From assembly GCF_963576615.1 (NCBI RefSeq), contig NC_088714.1, positions 32,272,643 to 32,336,642 of the forward strand: a stretch of DNA of 64,000 nt, written 5' to 3'. This document shows, piece by piece, positions 47,301 to 57,882 of this stretch. The notes beneath the pieces are model-generated. The model had not been told where the DNA came from and searched no databases. It saw only the letters and a program-made list of their open reading frames with translations. Positions within the stretch are counted from its first letter, which is position 1. The number at the start of each line of letters is the position of its first letter. The stretch is from Watersipora subatra. Taxonomy: Eukaryota; Bryozoa; Gymnolaemata; Cheilostomatida; Watersiporidae. A program made the position numbers and the translations under genes.

Positions 47301-50300
47301 CTATCCGAATGAGAAATAAAAAAAATGGCTGCTGACAGAACACTAGTTCTTTCAAGACTTCCGGTTTAATTAGAATAACAAGATTTTGATCACGTTATGC
47401 GATATATATATTTTAGCGCAGTTAAAAAAAACTTCCAGTTGATAGGATTATTGCCGTATGTTTCGAACTATCAGCCGCTACTTTTTTCAGACGTTTCAAG
47501 TCATGCGGCTTATTTAGAGGTTGCGGCTATTCTGTGGTCTTTTCTTTCACCGCTAGGGTCGCACTTTATGCGGTAAATATTTTCAGTATAATGCAAAAGT
47601 TTCAAGTCGTTTAGAATATTAGTTATGGAAACTGACCGACTGAGAAATGATAAATGGCTGCTGTCAGAACATTAATCTCTAATGTAACCCTGACTGAAAT
47701 ACTTTGTATTGAAGATCAAACACAGGCAAGCTAATTAAAAACTAAAACTAAAAAGCCTCTCCTCAGCAACAAGAACTTAATACTAAACAAGTTGTTTTTC
47801 TATTCTTAAAAGTAGACAGATTTTATCAGACTCGGTTTACACCTACCATTATGTTTCTTCAGTTACCTCTATAACATCACATCTCTCAACGAGTGTGAAA
47901 CAAAAATTACTATATTTACATTCGCAGTGGGATTACATTCACAAAGGATTTGTGTTACTGTAAGTACTTTTACAGTCGATTGAAAGTTATTAATTTAGAT
48001 CTTTGTGACTTCAAATCACTGTGTAGTTATAAATATTATGGCTACCGAGCTTCCCAGACACACGCATCACTGAAACCACGGTAACTACGACGACAACGGA
48101 AAGTTTATTTTGTGGATATTGCTGTCATCAAGTCACTATTAATACCATTTTGTGGAGAATGTTTTGCTGATCACTTTTTTTTCGAGTACGTAAAGATCAA
48201 ACAAACCGTTTTATAAGTTATGATCAAAAATAGTGAACGTAAAACATATCGATGAATTTTTTCGGAATTAATTTGCAAGGAGTGGCGGAACACTAAAAAT
48301 AAATTTGCTGTCCCCTGAAGGTTTAATAGCAGCAGCAACAACAAACAAAACAACAGTACAACACTCTTCGAAGAGACACAGCCGCATCGGATAATCATTC
48401 GTTCCAAGATGTTGTCAGGGCGTTTGAAAGTACGGACAAGTAGTCTGAAGAAGTGGGGATCGACTGTCTATCATGATCATTATATCATAACTCTGTTTGT
48501 TAAAATACAAACATACCAGAGAGTGTCAAGATTCTTCTGCGCTTGGCTTCGTCATCACTAACAGGTGAACACGACTTCCTCTTTCTCCCAGCAACTATGA
48601 AATGAACAGAAATTATAAGGGAACTATACGTAGTAATGAGACAGAGAGATTACTAGACTCTCTCTCAAGACTCAGTAGTTATACAGAATATATTACAGAG
48701 TAAGGTGTGTCATAATACCTAGTACGATTCTATAAGTAGAAGCAATAAGCATATTCAGCTGCTAACTACATGTACAAGATAAAACAACAAATTCTTCCAT
48801 GTACAAAAGTATCTTTCTACTTCGAAGTAGTCTACATATATAAAAAACGGCTTCAATCTACGATGGCAGATGAACTTTCAAAACAAAGCTATAGAAATAA
48901 TTACTGTTTCAGGCGAATAATGGTTCCTTGTTTAATGCGGTCTTGAAACTTCGAAGTACTTGTACATATAGAAAAAACAGTTTAAATTTACGAAGGTAGA
49001 TGGAACTTTGAAAAAACGCCATAGAAATAACTACTGTCTCAGGCTACTTTTAGTGCGCAAAATGAAGCGCGCAAAAGTTTTGCTCGGCCAAAAAATGTTT
49101 GGATGCTAATATCGACTAGTTTAGCAGTGCAGAAAAAAATTTCAGGCCAGAAAATATTGTCAAATGTATTGGACAACTAGAACATGTGCGTTCCATCGAA
49201 GGCAACAATCAAAACGCAGCTTTCTGAGCAAACAAGGAAATATTTTTGTTTTAAAAACGTCAATTTTTGTTTCTGCATGTAATATAAGTAGGATTCGTTT
49301 ATGTCACTTGTTCATGAATATGTATTTGTATCATTTAATAGATTTATTATCGTGCGGGCTTATAAATAGACTTAGAAATATGCAGATTTATAGCAGGTTA
49401 TTTAATGGATCGATGCTCATAACTTCATTTCTATTGCACATTAAAAGCTAGTTTTGGCAGTAAACTGTAGCAAACTTATCGGTGAGTGCAATGAGCCTTT
49501 ACTCAACAATGTTAAATATAGATATAAAATAAACATATGTCTTCAAATTTAGAATGAAATAAAAATAGAAAATGCCAACAAATTGCGAAGGACACAGGCT
49601 ATAATATCAACGCAGGTCAATTGCAAGCAATAGATATTAACGGGTAGAGATATTTCTCAGTTTCTCCATGCACATTCATTCAGAGATCTTCGTCAAGTTA
49701 GAGGTAAGTTTGCAGATTTATTGCATCCAAAAGGTTTAACATCGCTTGACCGAAGAAAGCGCGCAAAATATAGGCGACATTCGCTTTGCAATTAATAGGG
49801 CTTAATTTATCTTCCCAAAATTCCAACTAGCCATTTGAAAAATAGACTGCCAACCTCTATTTAAACGCCGCCTCCAATTGATCCCACTATAGAAGGTTAA
49901 AAAATAGAGCGCCATGGCGTTCAATTAGAAGTTTTACAGTAATAGTAAAATACTAAGACTAGAGGAGTATGTGTTGTGCTTAACCAATCACAGAGCGCAT
50001 GACATTCAACCAATCACAAACAGTGTGCGCTGCGTTTAGACAATTAAAATTAAAATGAACCTTATGTGAAAATAACATTAAACAAATGGTTAGCTGCTCA
50101 GAATAAAATAACAACTAACTGAAACCCACAAAACAAAACAATGAAAAACACTGCAACACACACCAGGGGGAATGCGATCCTCAGAGGATGAATGAGTGAT
50201 GGTGAGACCAGAATCAGAGGAAATCGATGAGCTGTCAGAATGAGGATTATAGAAGGAAAGGATTGAACCACTAGACTCATTGTCAGAAACACGAGGAAAA

Positions 50301-53013
50301 CGTCTTCGTAGTTTCCTACGAGGAAAGACTGGAAGTGTCCTGGTCACGACTCTAAACAAATACACACCTTTTGAGAATATGAACACTGCCTGGATAGTTG
50401 TAACTTTGTACGCATGAAACAAAGAGAACTTCGTATTAAATTTTAACTTGTATCTCTCATTAACTGACACATGAAAGGAATGAAACTGAAAGTTTTCCTT
50501 TCACGATGAAAGCAACACGTTTGAAAAGTTCTAATGGCATTGTATCTAACAGTAAATTATCTATATAAATATACAAAATGGTGGAGTTGTCTTCCACCAG
50601 CCCTCAATTGTGATTGTTAACATTATGATTATATGTAAACCAGCTTTTTCATATATGACAGTTTTTAGTTACAATAATTACAATATTGTATATTAATTCC
50701 ATAAAAAATTGTTGATACTTATAAATAACTCAAGGTGAAAATTTAGCTGAATCACAGCTCATACTTCATGCATGTCTGTACACTTTTTGGTTTGGTGGAA
50801 ATATCAGTGAGCTACCATGGCACATCTAACATACCTGGATCTAACCAGCACCGTCAGAGCCAGCCACTGTTTCCTAGACATCTCACTAATGGTCGCATGT
50901 ACGTGTTGATTGAATTTGTTTCTGGCCTTTCTTTCAACCATCCTATCCAGTACTAGTCTTGTTGTGATGTTCATTAGACGAATAAAGCCCCTATCAGATA
51001 TCTTAGCCCTCTTACATCTTAAAGCAGCCTGTAACAAAAAAAATACATTAAGAAATAGGAGTTAATCTGACTGCTATGCAAGAGAGAGTCAAATCTGTTC
51101 GAAGATTGTTTAGAGAGATCTGGAAGAGAGATATTACACACTATCCCATATGTACAAAACAGAGAACTACAAAAACTATCTTCATGACAGCACATCAGTG
51201 AGAGTTAATGGACAAAAATCCAAATTTATTGCAAATTAAGAATTGTATTGGTATATGTAGTTTGGTTGGCATTTCTACTGGTAAAAGTGAGATACACACA
51301 TTTCTAGTACCGAATGGATGTACTAGTGATAATATTATAACAGATTTGTATCAATTTTCTTACACATAAACCTTTAATTCAGAGAAACTTAGTCATTCAA
51401 GAGACGAGAAAGATGGGCCAGCACTCTTGTAACCAGCACTACCAAATCTTGTCTAGTCATTTGGTTTTTCAGTTAACAAGATATTAAAATAACTTGAACT
51501 ATAGCAACAGCTGTAATCACATATTATTAACATAAAATACAATTAATAACGGAGTAACTATATTATTACAACAGAGGACTATCATTATAAAAACCCCTAA
51601 TATTCAATTATATGAATCACAGAACAAAGACCTAGAATCCAAAGAGTAACAAGTTACACAGACATACCTTTATGAACCTCTGACTGGCCATCATGTTCGT
51701 CACCAACACATCAACTTGGTAGTTAGAGAGGGTAGAGAAGTTCTTAGATCTAACCAAATGTTCATACTCTTGCCCAAAAGTACCCATTCTAATAGCATCT
51801 TTCTGTAAGTGTAAAAACCACAAATTAGTTTACATAAAATCCTTACTGTTAAAGGGTTACAGTGAAGTTATAAAACTAGTACAGATCATATTCTATTCTA
51901 ACAATTTTAAAATATAAATGTATAGCACAGACTAGAGCTGATATCAAGAAACCATCTTGTCAGTTAGTTTGTGATATATTAAGAGTTTTGACAATGCATA
52001 CTTTATGAGATAATTATAAATTGCGTGATGATGTATATAGACTTAGAAATTGAGTGCAGTGCTTTCACTTTACAAAAAAAACCTTGACCATAGTTTGAAA
52101 TGTAAAATCGTACAAACGCACTCTCAGACTTGAAAGGAAGTACACTTGATTGTTTCAGTCACACAATTGTGTATGGAATATGTAAGGCTACTGTGTATAA
52201 GTGAACATACTATGACTGCTCGAACTTCCAGAGGAATAACAGACTCCATGAGCAGTTGAGACACAGAGTTCATTCTTATAGAACCATCTGCAGCACATGT
52301 CTCACTCTTCGAGTACTTCTGTAAAAATAAATTTATATAAATATACATGGAATATTCAGTGCAAATCAATTAGACCAAATTATAGACTATGAAATCTTAT
52401 CAAGTTTAAACAGCATGATTATGTCTTAAGGTTGTTGCATGTTTTGTTTTTATAACTTTTATCCATCATTTTAGAGATAATTCGTTTCTACATTTAAAAA
52501 CTTAAACTGTATCAATTCTGTTTGATTGCATAAGGAGAATATCCTAAATTTATTGTTGAATGAGTTATTTAACTTTTTTCGCTAAACCTGAAAGTCTATA
52601 TACTATTTATTTATCAACACAATGTTATAGTAGTCAAACATTGATACAGCATTAGGTTTTATTAGCATGCTTCTACAAATGGTTTATATAGCGATGAGAA
52701 TAAATTGAACGATATTGAAGTTAAAGCTTAAAAAATAGCACAGTGCAGATAGATTTTCAACTGTACCTCAATAAGAAACTTGTGACTGACAGTAAATTTG
52801 CTTCATTACTAAAAACTTAGGAACAAGTCATCAAATCTGTGTGGTAAAAAGTAGTTGGTTTTTGAAATGTAGGCAACCAGTTTTCTGCCTCAGATTGAAA
52901 GTGTTACAAATATGAATAGGCGTTACTAGCATAATCATGTTACTTACTAGAGCTGAGCTACAAGCCGCTCCTCTTAAACTCTGATCACCAAGACTACGAG
53001 ATTTTCTAGGGAC
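44130..53013 (-). CDS. Unrecognised multi-exon gene with basic, Ser-rich C-terminal half
   Basis: Seven exons join in consistent phase on the minus strand (53013, 52318, 51802, 51028, 50351, 48594, 45416), and a terminal exon (44352-44130) follows. The first four encode about 167 residues of mostly helical, evenly charged sequence (for example SNYQVDVLVTNMMASQRFIK, RGFIRLMNITTRLVLDRMVE). The next is Arg-rich then Ser/Asp-rich, and two near-identical 26-residue exons each carry RKRKSCSPVSD plus KRxRI, resembling nuclear localisation signals. The terminal exon needs phase 2 but the 45339 donor is phase 1, so at least one short exon between them is unresolved (a candidate lies near 45050-45120). 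The 5' end lies upstream of 53013, past the P element. I do not recognise the family. The cellular role is unknown; nuclear location is inference from the basic motifs. Confidence 0.6.
44446..44470. repeat. Perfect 11-bp hairpin
   Basis: TTGATCAGCCT, loop CAT, AGGCTGATCAA. Confidence 0.75.
45339..45416 (-). CDS. Duplicated 78-bp exon, downstream copy
   Basis: Same length, phase and border sequences as 48517-48594, with RKRKSCSPVSDGDVKRSRIM. The similarity extends into about 100 bases of flanking intron (ATGAGACAGAG..TTACTAGA..TATACAGAAT), so it arose by tandem segmental duplication rather than chance. Confidence 0.62.
46190..47046 (+). mobile_element. Mariner-type MITE, 857 bp
   Basis: CAGTAGACGCTACTATGATG at the left and GCAGGAGTGTCTACTG at the right form imperfect inverted repeats flanked by TA. 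A fragment of the SINE family (A-box-like TTGGTGCAGG near 46530) lies inside. Confidence 0.65.
48517..48594 (-). CDS. Duplicated 78-bp exon, upstream copy
   Basis: Acceptor TTTCATAG, donor CTCTG|GTATGT, phase 1 to phase 1, 26 codons including RKRKSCSPVSDDEAKRRRIL. Closely similar to 45339-45416 in sequence, length and splice sites. Because phase is symmetric, either, both or neither copy can be used without a frameshift. Confidence 0.65.
49851..49943 (+). mobile_element. Short MITE related to the 11494 copy
   Basis: Contains TAGAGCGCCATGGCG, TTCAATTAGAAGTTTTAC and AACCTCTATTTAAACGCC, seen in the 11494 element in similar order. Confidence 0.55.
50164..50351 (-). CDS. Unknown minus-strand gene, fifth exon (Arg- then Ser/Asp-rich)
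   Basis: Phase 2 in, phase 1 out. It starts with an Arg-rich run (FPRRKLRRRFPRVSD) and goes on to a Ser/Asp-rich acidic stretch (SDSSSISSDSGLTITHSSSE), typical of disordered regulatory regions. Donor CCTG|GTGTGT is only moderate. Confidence 0.6.
50835..51028 (-). CDS. Unknown minus-strand gene, fourth exon
   Basis: 194 bases, phase 0 in, phase 2 out, acceptor TTGTTACAG and donor TCCAG|GTATGT. Basic and helical, containing DRMVERKARNKFNQHVHATI and SRKQWLALTVLVRS. The low-complexity content is small, which favours a folded domain. Confidence 0.68.
51668..51802 (-). CDS. Unknown minus-strand gene, third exon
   Basis: 45 codons, phase 0 both sides, acceptor ACACTTACAG and donor AAAG|GTATGT. Contains GTFGQEYEHLVRSKNFSTLS. 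Confidence 0.65.
52211..52318 (-). CDS. Unknown minus-strand gene, second exon
   Basis: 36 codons, phase 0 both sides, acceptor ATTTTTACAG and donor ATA|GTATGT. Contains MNSVSQLLMESVIPLEVRAV. Confidence 0.6.
52948..53013 (-). CDS. Unknown minus-strand gene, exon 1 of those visible
   Basis: 22 codons in the only open phase (PRKSRSLGDQSLRGAACSSA), acceptor GCTTACAG, donor CTA|GTAAGT. Its start lies 153 bases from the P-element edge, so the element sits in the intron upstream. Confidence 0.5.
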
Positions 53014-53165
53014 CTGTAAGCAAATTAATTGTGACTACTATGCTACACTTCTAGATGTTTATAAAATGAACACTTATAGAAACCAGTTAGGATCGAGATG
53101 ACGATTGAACACTAGCCTGGCTAGCAACAAACTGATAGGCAGACAAATAAACCCATTGTCTAAAC

Positions 53166-53194
53166 CATTGAACTTAAAACCCCTGGAATGGCAA
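53166..53194 (+). repeat. Left terminal inverted repeat of P-like element
   Basis: 29 bases identical to the reverse complement of 56317-56345; preceded by the 8-bp target copy GTCTAAAC. Confidence 0.95.
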
Positions 53195-53305
53195 GAGGTC
53201 ACTCGCGAGTACGGAAATCCGGTCGACGCCATTATCAGTTAATGTTCAAGTTAATTTCATTGCGTTCAATGTGAGAAAGAAATCTAATTTCAGATTTAAC
53301 AGCTA

Positions 53306-54078
53306 TGGAAGGTCACGATTACACCGCTCAATCAAAGGAACAGACTACTGAGATTGCTACTAATAATTTATGTACGAGAGATAAGGGTGTAGGTGCACAG
53401 TGCTATTGCTATTCCATGAACTGCAAAAACCGCAAGAATGGACTTTTAAAGGAAAAGGCATGACATTTCACAAGTGAGTCACTTCTACTACTAGTTCTAT
53501 TACTATTGCTCAAGTCTACGACTACTAATAGTTGTGCTACTACTAGTTAGTACTGCTACTAGTTAGTTCTACTACACTAGTCACTGGGTGAGTGAGAGTC
53601 GATCAGTGTCACTACTGAGTGTACGAGTTTGACTGTATTTTGTCGGTGACTAGATAAATTTATAAGCTAGTGAGTGAAATGTTCTTCCTTCAGAACGAAG
53701 GTTTTTTATTATTTAAATTTTGATTTTTTTATATTAATATTTTGGAACTACAACCCATTAGGTTATTTCTAAATATTTATATTTGAAGGAAGTGTTTGTC
53801 GTGCTTATAATATTATTTATTTTTGTACCTGGATCTAGCCAGCAGTAAAGAGATAAGAGTAATAATACTATTGTTATTACTACTGTTGCTAACTAACTAC
53901 AGTTTCATTTTAATTTTTAGATTTCCAAACAAAGCAACTGAGAACTCTCGTTATTTACAATGGTATCGCAACCGCAGAAGAGTGAATAAGCCTGATCCTT
54001 GAGCACTTATCTGCAACAAACATTTCAATGATCTATGTTTTGACAGCAGGTTAAAACGTTCGACTGAAGCCATTTAAA
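53306..54078 (+). pseudogene. Degraded THAP domain of P-like transposase
   Basis: An ATG at 53306 opens a frame with two Cys (CYCYSMNCKNR) matching the start of the THAP C2CH zinc finger. An intron follows, 53474-53920 (donor CAA|GTGAGT, acceptor TTTTTAG). The second exon gives FPNKATENSRYLQWYRNRRR, then ICNKHFNDLCFD, which carries the downstream Cys and His of the finger. A frameshift just before the intron (about 53440-53465) and a premature TGA after PDP (near 54000) break it. The THAP domain is the known DNA-binding module of P transposase and THAP9. Confidence 0.8.
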
Positions 54079-54883
54079 GGTAATATTTTTCAATGTTGAA
54101 TGATACTTTTCAATGATTGAATTTAAAACCATATTGTCAAGCACAGTGCTGCAAGGTTGCTCAACTTAAAGTAGCCATACATATTTGAAAGAAATTTAGA
54201 AACCTCAAACAGCACCCAAAACAGTGACAGCTGCCACAGCAATTGCCTATGAATATGTCTGCAGCCTAGCAGTTGTGTGATCTGTTCTCTGTGATTCTTC
54301 ATCTTCGTTTCTGGGATTTAATGTCCAACGCATAAATTATGCTGTCCTTTTTATCAAATGTTAACTGTGTAAATGTTTGTTCATTTCCTAGTTGTTGTAA
54401 TAAAACTACATAATACTCCTGCAAATCATAAATTCCAAATTGATAGCAATAACTTTCAATTTAAAACACAAAACATCTTTTTGGAACAAAAAAAATCAAA
54501 AAAATCGATTTAAATAAAAAAAATCAAATAAAACAATAGAAATCGATCTTTTTGATTTAAAAAAAAATCATCGATTTTTAACAACCCTGCCTACAACACA
54601 ACAGGGTAAGACATGGTGAATCTTTTCATATCAAATAACGGTAATGTGAATTTTAGTTGCAAGTCAACCATTAAGCTTTATGCCTAAGATGGGTGTGAAT
54701 GACTTCTAGTGAAAATTGCTACATTTTCATTTTACATAGCGATATGGTAGCATTTTGAGCTGTTTTATTTTCATTTATTTTATTAGTTGTATTGTTGTTT
54801 ATTAAGGGTACTATGTTTATGTGAATAAGACATTCATTTTTGTTGATTTTATGTAATTGTTATAATTGATGCTTTTGTTTAGG

Positions 54884-55521
54884 GGGTTGGAATAATAATC
54901 CTACTGTTACTCAGTTTAAGGCTACCTTCACAAACTTATCATCAAATGTGGTGCAGAATCAGATGCTAGTAAGACAGGTAATGTTACTGCTCAAAACGAG
55001 ATTCTCATCATACAGGCTACTCCAGAAGTTGATCAGTTTGTGGAACTCAATGATTTCAGATGTCAAATTTCTGTTATAGGTAACAGTATAGTCTATATAG
55101 CTGGCTACATTGTGCAAAAGCTAACTAAAGTGCTGTCGTGACATTGGCCGTCAGTCGCTGGTTACGGACTAAGTCAAATATCCAGTACCGACATCTCTAT
55201 ACTCTACTCAAGCTACAAAACAATGGAGGATTGGTGCTTCCATCAGACGATGTCATCAGGATCCTGCTAGTTGCAGATCAATACTTTCGTATTCATACAA
55301 AGCCAGATCCACTCCATTGTGTGGTGTATTTTATCAATAGTGTAAGGTCTAGTGATGTGTTATGCTTTGGGAAACACCTTACGTATATGGCAGATGGCAT
55401 ATCCAACCACTGCGTCATTGTCAAAAACCTTATTGAGTCGTTTTATGATCCCCGACAGCATCATTATGCTAAAATCCTACACTCAAACTGCAAGGTGCAT
55501 CTTTGTGGCATACAATACTAA
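54884..55521 (+). pseudogene. Degraded C-terminal region of P-type transposase
   Basis: After a TTTAG acceptor, GWNNNPTVTQFKATF matches the GGxxxNPxxxQF motif of P/THAP9 transposases. A one-base shift is needed to continue into KLIIKCGAESDASKTG. Further on come VYIAGYIVQKL and, after another break, LLKLQNNGGLVLPSDDVIRI, both typical of the P-element C-terminal domain. At least two frame breaks are present. The 127-codon open frame from 55138 is only the last piece. Confidence 0.78.
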
Positions 55522-56316
55522 AGTAGTACTTTTTAAAGGCCAGTAACAATATAATCACTGTAATATTCATCTGCAGCTGTTGTTGTGCTGTTATTCCTAA
55601 TCTAATTTAGTTCTAAGAAACTGATGCACCTTGGCTCAATATCCACTTTTATACAAATCTCCTTTTACACAGTTTCTGTAACGTGTATGTATAAGTTTAA
55701 TCATCTGATTACACTAATTCCTGCATTTCCTTGTTTGCATTATTTTGATTATTCTCTATTACAACGGTTTTTAATTTCCGTTTAGTTGTTGCAGTAGTTC
55801 ATTTCATCTTTTACAGATACTGTATTATACATATCATGCATTCATAAGCTATTATCACTTAAATCTTGAAAACAGTTTCGGTTTTGGCAGCATACCTCTG
55901 TGTTGTTTTTATCGAAATACTTCATGTGCTAAGTTTTTCCATATGCATTTATGCATATGTAATATAAATTTTAATATAATGGAACAGTTGTTATTTGCCT
56001 GAATATATCATTTGCTGGGTTTATGCATTTGTAATACAACAGTTTGTACGAGTAACATGGTCCACGGAAATCTATTATACATCTACTTATCATTTGATAT
56101 ATCCTACTCCACATGTTATAAATAGGTTTTCTTCTGTCAGGGCACTCTAAACGTTGTGTTGGAGTAGCTTTCTTTAACACCCAGCTGAAAAATAACTATT
56201 CAACATGTATATTTCTGTCATTTTTCACCCTTTGTTTACAAACGGAAACAGCATTCGATTAGCTCTCCAATATGGCGCACACGTTACGTATTATTATCAA
56301 CGTAAAAGTCACGTGA

Positions 56317-56345
56317 TTGCCATTCCAGGGGTTTTAAGTTCAATG
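56317..56345 (-). repeat. Right terminal inverted repeat of P-like element
   Basis: Mirror of 53166-53194, followed immediately by GTCTAAAC (56346-56353), the second target-site copy. Confidence 0.95.
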
Positions 56346-56390
56346 GTCTAAACCTTAGCTACAGATTCAGCCGGCAGTCAAGGCAGTCTC

Positions 56391-56529
56391 TCAGCACAGC
56401 GATCTTATGGCTTGCTTCTTGACTAGTTTGCCAGACAGCAGCTCATCCATCTTCATCATCGTGTGATTATTTACATAAAGTTTCAATGCTTTTTGATAGC
56501 GAGGCTCAAATGCGGCCTCATCCAATATT
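56391..56529 (-). CDS. Isolated terminal exon of an unidentified gene
   Basis: Acceptor GTTGTCACAG, then 45 codons (for example AAFEPRYQKALKLYVNNHTM, then KMDELLSGKLVKKQAIRSLC) and TGA. Codon use and amphipathic helices look coding. It needs phase 2 from upstream. It does not join the 53013 exon by any good donor, so it is probably the last exon of a separate minus-strand gene. The P element lies 38 bases beyond its stop, in what would be its 3' UTR. Confidence 0.45.
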
Positions 56530-57838
56530 CTGTGACAACAAAAAGATAATATGGTTGTAAACTTTGAGATTAAACCAAGTGTTTGGGCATCAAAAAAGTT
56601 TCTTTAAATGAAAGTACCAAACATTCAAAAACAGATAAAAACTCATTTTACACCAATAGCTTATCAAGTGTGCCTAAGGGCAGTAAATTTAATTTTGTTT
56701 GGTATTCTTTGTGCATCAAAAGTCTTTCTAATGAATTAAAAGTAGGTAGTAACCACTTAAAGTCACAAGCATTGATAATCAGCCGCACAAACAGAGCAAT
56801 ACTATGTCATCCTTGAAAACAATTCGCTGTGATCAAGCTGGCAAATCCAGTTACTAAGATGTATCGTGCTTAACAGCTACTTGGTAGTAACAGTTACCAA
56901 GTCAATGTTACTTGTAAATAAAACATGGCAAAGTAACTTCTGAAAAGTGCAAGGAAAAAAGGAAATAAACTTTGGCAAAAATATCGAGATATGCTGCCAA
57001 ACATTTAAGATTACAAACATATGAAGAAATACATAACAGAACTTACCAATGGCATGATTAAATTGATCTCTATGAATAAAAGAATGCAGTTATGATAAAC
57101 TTTTGCTAGCTTTTTAAGAAAACCAAACAAATATACTGGGTGCAAAGGAGAAATTTGTCTCATTAGACAGTCGCTCTGCTCAACAATGGTATTATTCAAG
57201 ACTGGCTTTACCTCCTTTAAAATAATCGTTCGAAAAAAATCATTTTTCTACTAATCAAAAGGGATGCGTTTCAAATTATACATAAAATTAGAGAAGACAA
57301 CTCTTACTAAAAATGTCGTGTTGTTGACTGAGGAGACAACTCTCTAAAAACTTCAAATATTTGCAACAAAGTTTTGCATAGATTACTAGTTTTAGCAGTT
57401 CGAGACTTAATGCCTGCAAAACTTAATGCAACTTTCTTATTTCTGAGATTTTTATAATATCTTTTCTACAGTTATTAAACACCACAAACTTTGTTGGCCC
57501 ATTATTCTACCTATTATCACTACTAGTTTTTAGTGAACGTTCATTCGTGAGATCTTTTTCTTTTCTTTCAGGTTTCGCAGAGCGGTTTGTATCTTTCCAG
57601 CGGCGTGATTTTGTAACGACGGTTTTAATTTAAACAGCAATATTTGAATTCGTTTTAAAAGTTGTCTGTCCTTTTGAGAAAATTCACTCGGTTTTGCGGA
57701 AAAGTGCGGAACATAAGGCCTTGCGGAACGTAGACCTGTCCCCGCTAAGGAACGTAGTTACGCACTCTAACGATTTAAGGCCGATTGTCAGCTGTGAAAT
57801 TTAACTAGTTTTTGTATTATTTTGATTTTAATATCATA

Positions 57839-57882
57839 ATGAATAAAGGAAAAAAATCAGCTAAAGTAGCAGCCAGAAGATG
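57839..57882 (+). CDS. RFX-like gene exon 1
   Basis: ATG and 14 codons rich in Lys, ending AGATG|GTAATT so the Trp codon is completed by the G at 58776. Confidence 0.6.

Larger units (their letters stand above)
53166..56345 (+). mobile_element. P-element-like DNA transposon, complete ends, dead transposase
   Basis: The 3180-bp element is bounded by 29-bp perfect inverted repeats (53166-53194 and 56317-56345, starting CATTGAACTTAAAACCCC) and flanked by an exact 8-bp direct repeat GTCTAAAC (53158-53165 and 56346-56353). Eight-base target duplications, about 30-bp ends and CA..TG termini are hallmarks of the P superfamily. Inside are a THAP domain relic at the 5' end and a P-type transposase C-terminal relic at the 3' end, with no recognisable catalytic core between. 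It therefore cannot make transposase itself. Ends and target repeats being perfect argues for fairly recent movement in trans. Confidence 0.93.

Noticed and set aside
57047-57219. Minus-strand open stretch with GTAAGT donor as an exon upstream of 56529
   Set aside because: It ends in phase 0 while the 56529 exon needs phase 2, and the peptide shows no family pattern.
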